Part shown: piece after piece, positions 55,611-60,143 of the stretch
How the letters are laid out: every line of letters starts with the position of its first letter
How positions within the stretch are numbered: position 1 is the stretch's first letter
NCBI GenBank assembly: GCA_018716015.1
Contig: DVKM01000062.1
Location: 1 to 60,143 of the forward strand
Length of the DNA: 60,143 bases
Direction of reading: 5' to 3'
From: Candidatus Enterenecus stercoripullorum
GTDB taxonomy: Bacteria > Bacillota > Clostridia > Oscillospirales > Oscillospiraceae
Made by a program: the position numbers and the translations under genes
The notes under the pieces: generated by a model
What the model saw: only the letters and a program-made list of their open reading frames with translations
Database searches by the model: none
What the model was told of the DNA's origin: nothing

Positions 55611-56657
55611 TCACAATCTCATTAACTCACAGGTGGCCAATGCTGCGGCGGCCTCAATGACGGGCACCGCCCGGGGCACCACGCAGGGGTCGTGGCGTCC
55701 GTGGAGTTCCAGCACCGCGTTCTCCTTTTTGGCCAGGTCTACGGTAAACTGGGGCCGGGAGATGGAGGGGGTGGGGCGCAGGGTGACTTCAAAAACCAGG
55801 GGCATACCGTTGGTGATGCCGCCGTTGACGCCGCCGGCGCAGTTCTGCTCAGCCTTCACTGTGCCGTCGCCGTCCATATAGAGCGGGTCGTTGGCCTCGG
55901 ACCCCCGCATGAGGGAGAAGGCGGTCCCCGCCCCGAAGGCCACTGCCTTCACCGCAGGGACGGCAAACAGATATTGAGAGAAAATGCCCTCCACGTTTTC
56001 CCCAAAGTCCGGCCCCCCCAGCCCGGCGGGCAGGCCAAACACGGCGCACTCGATGCTGCCCCCCACGCTGTCCTGCTCCTCCTTGGCCTGGGCGATGGCG
56101 GCGCGCATTTCCTCTCCCTTTTCGTCGTTGAGGACGGGGAAGTCCTTGCCCGCCGCGGCGTGGAGGCTGTCCCAATCCTCCAAAGGCTCGTCGGAGACGC
56201 CGTAGATGCTGCTGATATGGGCCCCCACCTGAACGCCCTGGAGGGCCAGGATCTGCTTGGCCACCGCTCCGGCAAACACCAGGGGCGCGGTGAGCCGGCC
56301 GGAGAAGTGGCCGCCCCCCCGGTAGTCGTTGCAGCCGTGATAGCGCACATGGGCGGGGTAGTCGGCGTGGCCGGGCCGGGCCAGGTCCTTGGTGCGGGAA
56401 TAGTCCTGGGACCGGGTGTCGGTGTTGGCGATGATGGCGCACAATGGAGCGCCGGTGGTCTTGCCCTCAAACACCCCGGAGAGGATCTCCGGCTGGTCGG
56501 TCTCCTTCCGGGCGGTGGACCAGGCGTTCTTCCCGGGGGCCCGCCGGGCCATCTCCCGGCCAATCTCCGCCAGATCCAGCGCGATGCCTGCCGGTACCCC
56601 GGTGAGGGTGACCCCGATGGCTAGGCCGTGGCTCTCTCCAAAAATCATATGTTTCAT
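55611..56657 (-). CDS. aroC: Chorismate synthase
   Basis: This 348-residue FMN-dependent lyase makes chorismate from EPSP. It opens with MIFGESHGLAIGVTLTGVPA, and has ARPGHADYPAHVRYHGCNDY with the active-site His, RGGGHFSGRLTAPLVFAGAV, GGSIECAVFGLPAGLGGPDF, FGAGTAFSLMRGSEANDPLY and GGVNGGITNGMPLVFEV. It lacks the longer insertions of some bacterial forms. It follows aroA by 7 bases. The last codons differ from the relic tail at 55437, which may point to replacement of an older allele. Confidence 0.96.
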   Translation of the reverse strand: MKHMIFGESHGLAIGVTLTGVPAGIALDLAEIGREMARRAPGKNAWSTARKETDQPEILSGVFEGKTTGAPLCAIIANTDTRSQDYSRTKDLARPGHADYPAHVRYHGCNDYRGGGHFSGRLTAPLVFAGAVAKQILALQGVQVGAHISSIYGVSDEPLEDWDSLHAAAGKDFPVLNDEKGEEMRAAIAQAKEEQDSVGGSIECAVFGLPAGLGGPDFGENVEGIFSQYLFAVPAVKAVAFGAGTAFSLMRGSEANDPLYMDGDGTVKAEQNCAGGVNGGITNGMPLVFEVTLRPTPSISRPQFTVDLAKKENAVLELHGRHDPCVVPRAVPVIEAAAALATCELMRL

Positions 56658-56664
56658 AGGATGC

Positions 56665-57897
56665 TCACCCCTCTCGGCGGGAAATGTGCCCGCCTAAGGA
56701 TTCATAGTCCTCCCAGAAGGTGGGGTAGGACTTGTTCACGCACTCAGCCCCCAGTAAGGTGATGGGCTTTTCGCATCGGGTGGCGGCGATGGCCAACATC
56801 ATAGCGATGCGGTGGTCGTTGTGGCAGTCGAGCTCCACACCCCCTGCGAACCGTATCACCCCTGCCACGCGGATCCCGTCAGGGAACTCCTCCACCCACA
56901 CGCCCAGCCGGGTGAGCACGTCCGCCACAGCGGCGATGCGGTCGCTCTCCTTGATGCGCAGCCGGGCGCCCCCCCTGATGCGGGTGGTCAGGCCGGGGCG
57001 GGCGGCGGCCATGAGGGCCAGGGCAGGGAACAGGTCGGGGTACTGGCTCACGTCAATGGCAAGGTCGGGCTGTCTCCCTGCCAGCTGCTGGCAGAGGGCC
57101 GCCACCCGGGCGTCCGGCTGGGAGGAAAAGGGATTGAGGCCGGGGATGACCAGATCGCTGCCCAGAGTTTGGGCGGCGTACCAGAAGGCGGCCTGGGACC
57201 AATCGGCCTCCACGGTCTGCCGCACAGGCTGATAAAACTGTCCGCCGGGCACTTCCCAGCCGGAGACGAGCACGCCGGCGGCCTCCATGGCCTGGCGGGT
57301 GAGGGTGACATAATCTTCCGACTCCAGGGGGGAGGTGAGGACGATGCGGGAATCTCCCCTCAGCAGGGGCAGGGCGAAGAGCAGCCCAGTGAAAAACTGG
57401 CTGGACACGTTCCCGGGCAGGGGGTAGTCCCCGGGGGTGAGCAGACCGCTGACGGTGAGCGTGCCGTCCGCCTGCTGCCAGGAAATTCCCTTTTTCTGAA
57501 ACAGGTGGGAATAGGGGGTCAGCGGCCGCTCCATCAGCCGCCCCCGGCCGGTAAAAATCCCGCCGCCCCGGACGGCCAGAGCCACGGGGATGAGAAAACG
57601 CAGAGTGGAGCCGGATTCCCCGCAGTCCAGATGGGGCAGCGCTATGCGCCGCAGGGGGGACATGGGCCCGGCGGCTATCCCCTGCACGGTGGCGGTGGAG
57701 CCGTCGATCCGGATGTGAGCGCCCAGCTCCTCCAGGCAGCGGATGGTGGCGGCAATGTCCTGAGATAGGGCCACGTTAGAAATAACGCTCTCCCCCTGAG
57801 CCAGGGCGGCGGCCAGGAGCAGCCGGTGGGCCTGGCTCTTGGAGGGGGGCGGCGTGACCACGCCTTTGAGCTGGGATGGGGTGATGGTGATGTCCAT
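56665..57897 (-). CDS. aroA: 3-phosphoshikimate 1-carboxyvinyltransferase (EPSP synthase)
   Basis: This 410-residue enzyme joins shikimate-3-phosphate and PEP. It opens PPPSKSQAHRLLLAAALAQG, with LDCGESGSTLRFLIPVALA, GRGRLMERPLTPYSHLFQKK, NVSSQFFTGLLFALPLLRGD, RLRIKESDRIAAVADVLTRL and CHNDHRIAMMLAIAA. The length is slightly short of the usual 425-430. GAGG lies 6 bases before the ATG at 57897; the frame is open 24 codons further, including an ATG four codons upstream. It lies between aroB and aroC in one minus-strand operon. Confidence 0.95.
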   Translation of the reverse strand: MDITITPSQLKGVVTPPPSKSQAHRLLLAAALAQGESVISNVALSQDIAATIRCLEELGAHIRIDGSTATVQGIAAGPMSPLRRIALPHLDCGESGSTLRFLIPVALAVRGGGIFTGRGRLMERPLTPYSHLFQKKGISWQQADGTLTVSGLLTPGDYPLPGNVSSQFFTGLLFALPLLRGDSRIVLTSPLESEDYVTLTRQAMEAAGVLVSGWEVPGGQFYQPVRQTVEADWSQAAFWYAAQTLGSDLVIPGLNPFSSQPDARVAALCQQLAGRQPDLAIDVSQYPDLFPALALMAAARPGLTTRIRGGARLRIKESDRIAAVADVLTRLGVWVEEFPDGIRVAGVIRFAGGVELDCHNDHRIAMMLAIAATRCEKPITLLGAECVNKSYPTFWEDYESLGGHISRREG

Positions 57898-57984
57898 GGG
57901 GAACCTCATTTCGTATTGTTTGCCCGGTTGGATCAGGGCGGGGCCGGATGGGGCAGGCGGCGGAGACATGCCAGCAAAACTCCT

Positions 57985-59046
57985 TTACAGCAGCTCCAGC
58001 AGCGCCTTTTTCTTCATGGGATAGAGCATGGCGTGGCCGGGGCGGTCCAGCAGGATCAGGGTAATCCGGTCTCCGGCCCCCTTCTTGTCCAGGCCAATGG
58101 CGGCGGTATACTCCTCCATGGAGCAGGGAATGGTCCTGGGCAGGCCAAAGGCTTGGACCAGATCCACGATCCGGGCGGCCAGGCTGGGGGGCGTCAGGCC
58201 CAGGCCCACTCCCAGCTCTGCCGCCCGCACCATGCCTGCGGCCACCGCCTGCCCGTGGGTCCACAGCTGGTAGTGCCCGGCCAGCTCATAGGCGTGGCCC
58301 AGGGTGTGACCGAAGTTCAAAACCATCCGCGCCCCGGTGTCTCGCTCATCCTGTTCCACCACTTTTCGTTTAATATCGCAGCAGATATATAAAACGGACT
58401 CAATTTCTTCCATAATCTGGGCGCGGCTGGCGTGCCCCTCCAGGAAGCGCAGGAAGGCTTCGTCAGCGATGCAGCCGTATTTGATGACTTCCGCCATGCC
58501 GTCGGCAAAGACGGCATCGGGCAGGGAGTCCAGCACGTCCGGATCCATGAGCACCAGCCTGGGCTGCCAGAAGGCGCCGGCCAGATTTTTGCCGTGCTCC
58601 AGGTCGATGGCCACCTTGCCGCCCACGGAGGAGTCCACCTGGGCCAGCAGGGTGGTGGGGATCTGGACAAAGTCTACCCCCCGCAGGATGGTTGCTGCGG
58701 CAAAGCCGGCCAAGTCCCCCACCACGCCGCCGCCCAGGGCCACCACGGCGTCGGTACGGGTCAGGCCAAAGGCCATCATGTCTTCCCACAGTGCAGACAG
58801 ACGGAGGGCGCACTTGCTCTGCTCCCCGGCGGGGATGGTGTGCACAGCAACCTGAAAGCCGGCGGTGCGCAGGCTGTCCCGCAGCCGGTTCTGGTAGAGT
58901 GGGCCGACGGTGCTGTCGGTGACGACGAACAGCCGTGCGGCCTGGGGCAGCGCCAGGCGGCAGCACGCTCCAGCCTGAGCCAGCAGGCCCCGCTGAATTT
59001 GAATTTCATATGCCCGGCCCGGCAGGGCCGTGGTGAGAGTTTTCAT
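57985..59046 (-). CDS. aroB: 3-dehydroquinate synthase
   Basis: This 353-residue NAD- and zinc-dependent enzyme forms dehydroquinate from DAHP. It shows IPAGEQSKCALRLSALWEDM, VALGGGVVGDLAGFAAATIL, QIPTTLLAQVDSSVGGKVAI, MDPDVLDSLPDAVFADGMAE with the active-site Glu, and the zinc histidines in LNFGHTLGHAYELAG. The ATG at 59046 is about 7 bases after GAGAGG; an ATG at 59052 is an equal alternative. It follows the small unknown gene by 44 bases. Confidence 0.95.
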   Translation of the reverse strand: MKTLTTALPGRAYEIQIQRGLLAQAGACCRLALPQAARLFVVTDSTVGPLYQNRLRDSLRTAGFQVAVHTIPAGEQSKCALRLSALWEDMMAFGLTRTDAVVALGGGVVGDLAGFAAATILRGVDFVQIPTTLLAQVDSSVGGKVAIDLEHGKNLAGAFWQPRLVLMDPDVLDSLPDAVFADGMAEVIKYGCIADEAFLRFLEGHASRAQIMEEIESVLYICCDIKRKVVEQDERDTGARMVLNFGHTLGHAYELAGHYQLWTHGQAVAAGMVRAAELGVGLGLTPPSLAARIVDLVQAFGLPRTIPCSMEEYTAAIGLDKKGAGDRITLILLDRPGHAMLYPMKKKALLELL

Positions 59047-59090
59047 GATCATGCCTCTCTTCCTGATTGGGGGTGGTAAAAGCACCCGCC

Positions 59091-59423
59091 CTACAGCTCG
59101 TCCAGGGCCTGGGCCAGGGTATCCAAAAAGGACTCCTCACCAAAGGTGTTGAGCTTGAGAAACACGCCCTGACTGCCGCCGGCGGTGATGGCGGTGACGT
59201 GGACCCGGTTCCCCTCGCCCACGATGGTGACAGACATGGCAACCCGGTTGCTGCCCGTCCAGCTATACCGCTCATACATTCGGATGGCCACGCGGGTGGA
59301 ACCCATGGTGAAGTCGCTGCCCTCCTCATAGGAGGCGGAGGCGCTTTTGTTCAGGACACTGTCGTGAAGATACTGCACAATGTGGGAGAAGTTCCCGGTG
59401 AGCGTGCGTTCCAGCATTGCCAT
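59091..59423 (-). CDS. Small uncharacterised protein in the aro operon (DUF6054-like)
   Basis: This 110-residue soluble protein opens MAMLERTLTGNFSHIVQYLH and has alternating strands (TMGSTRVAIRMYERYSW, RVAMSVTIVGEGNRVHVTAI) and a C-terminal helix (SFLDTLAQALDEL), suggesting a compact alpha/beta fold. I associate it with DUF6054, but from memory only. AAAGGAG precedes the ATG. Its place between aroF and aroB, on the same strand and closely spaced, suggests co-expression with the shikimate pathway. No catalytic motif recognised. Confidence 0.7.
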   Translation of the reverse strand: MAMLERTLTGNFSHIVQYLHDSVLNKSASASYEEGSDFTMGSTRVAIRMYERYSWTGSNRVAMSVTIVGEGNRVHVTAITAGGSQGVFLKLNTFGEESFLDTLAQALDEL

Positions 59424-59475
59424 AGGGTGCGCTCCTTTCAGGTTGACATGTTGGAGATGTGTGGGGGAAATGGGC

Positions 59476-60143
59476 TCAGGCCAGGGTCTTACCCATCAGA
59501 TCCACCAGGGGCCGCAGCTGATCCATCAGCCGCTGGAACTTTTCCGGGGTGAGGGACTGCTGGCCGTCGCACTTGGCGTGGGGAGGATCGTTGTGGACCT
59601 CCACCATCAGCCCGTCCGCCCCCACGGCGGCGGCGGCCATGGCCAGCGGCTCCACCATCCAGTACATGCCAGCGGCGTGGGAGGGATCCACCACAATGGG
59701 CAGGTGGCTCATGCGGCGGATGGCGGGGATGGCGGACAGGTCCAGGGTGTTGCGGGTGTAGGTCTCAAAGGTACGCACCCCCCGCTCACACAAAACCACG
59801 TTTTCATTGCCGGCAGCCATGATGTACTCTGCGGACATGATCCACTCCTCGTAGCTGTTGGCCAGGCCCCGTTTGAGGAGGATGGGCTTGGACATTTTGC
59901 CCACCTCCTTGAGCAGGTCGAAGTTCTGCATATTCCGGGCGCCGATCTGCACCAGGTCCACCTTTTCCTCGAACAATTCACAGTATCTGGGGCTCATCAG
60001 CTCGGTGACAATGGGAAGCCCCGTGGCCTTTTTGGCCTCCAGCAGCAGATCCAGACCGTCGGTGCCCATGCCCTGGAAGGAGTAGGGGGAGGTGCGGGGC
60101 TTGAAGGCGCCCCACCGCATCAGGGCCGCGCCGGAGGCCTTTA
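59476..60143 (-). CDS. aroF: 3-deoxy-7-phosphoheptulonate synthase (AroF, type I-beta), N-terminus cut by window edge
   Basis: The C-terminal 222 or so codons of a DAHP synthase, which condenses PEP and erythrose-4-phosphate at the start of the shikimate pathway. It shows the PEP-site stretch RWGAFKPRTSPYSFQG, VQIGARNMQNFDLLKEVGK, KPILLKRGLANSYEEWIMSA, CERGVRTFETYTRNTLDLSA, VVDPSHAAGMYW and VEVHNDPPHAKCDGQQSLTP. These are the AroF/AroG I-beta (KDO8P-like) motifs. The frame remains open to 60143 (KASGAAL before the first Met), so the Met at 60120 is internal. Any N-terminal regulatory domain lies outside the window. Confidence 0.95.
   Translation of the reverse strand, partial: KASGAALMRWGAFKPRTSPYSFQGMGTDGLDLLLEAKKATGLPIVTELMSPRYCELFEEKVDLVQIGARNMQNFDLLKEVGKMSKPILLKRGLANSYEEWIMSAEYIMAAGNENVVLCERGVRTFETYTRNTLDLSAIPAIRRMSHLPIVVDPSHAAGMYWMVEPLAMAAAAVGADGLMVEVHNDPPHAKCDGQQSLTPEKFQRLMDQLRPLVDLMGKTLA

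Overview
This window reads as the chromosome of an anaerobic, spore-forming, GC-rich Clostridia, most like the Oscillospiraceae (Flavonifractor / Intestinimonas / Lawsonibacter type). The reasons are a trimeric electron-bifurcating [FeFe] hydrogenase with its clostridial regulatory satellites, spoIIP and a PdaB-like deacetylase, a Clostridia-style topoisomerase pair, L-cysteine desulfidase, RNase M5, and two sigma-54 catabolic regulons. No rRNA, tRNA, CRISPR, prophage or insertion sequence was recognised. The lineage call is inference from gene content and base composition by eye.

Layout. 1-5704: type IIA topoisomerase subunits A (cut by the window edge) and B, comM/yifB, secG, spoIIP. 5814-13921 (minus strand): hydrogenase hydA-nuoF-hndB-ATPase-nuoE, behind a second block of PHP protein, DRTGG protein, degenerate [FeFe]-hydrogenase-like sensor and anti-sigma-type ATPase. 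14143-17123: serC and serA, separated by a decayed CPBP protease fragment and two tiny membrane proteins. 17203-22550: rfbA, then larE-larB-larC for the nickel-pincer cofactor behind a structured leader RNA with its own promoter and terminator, divergent from a DUF3842 gene and a Crp/Fnr regulator. 22641-23408: PdaB-like deacetylase.

23517-30518 is a cysteine-catabolism regulon. A sigma-54 activator gene lies between an L-cysteine desulfidase and a PatB/MalY C-S lyase - DAACS transporter - RidA operon. Both targets carry canonical -24/-12 promoters, and both are flanked by 9-bp-phased GGTYAAA iterons that look like the activator's enhancer sites. 30644-44481 is mainly housekeeping: XpaC-like protein, VanW protein, DUF2461, an alpha/beta hydrolase, an EamA transporter, mpg, rnmV, holA, comEC, pcrA.

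44663-52954 is the most interesting region. A PAS-AAA-Fis sigma-54 activator diverges from a six-gene operon with a textbook -24/-12 promoter: cyclase-family metal hydrolase, SSS transporter fused to winged helices, CoA-transferase, thiolase, beta-keto-acid cleavage enzyme (BKACE) and a zinc-ribbon protein. I infer an uncharacterised pathway that imports a substrate, opens it hydrolytically, cleaves a beta-keto acid with acetyl-CoA and recovers acetyl-CoA from acetoacetate.

53099-60143 (minus strand) is an aromatic amino-acid cluster: aroF (partial), a small uncharacterised protein, aroB, aroA, aroC, gamma-carbonic anhydrase-like protein, pheA and a HAD phosphatase. Downstream of aroC sits a diverged second copy of the aroC 3' end, separated from it by a run of five perfect hairpins, which looks like a recombination or insertion scar.
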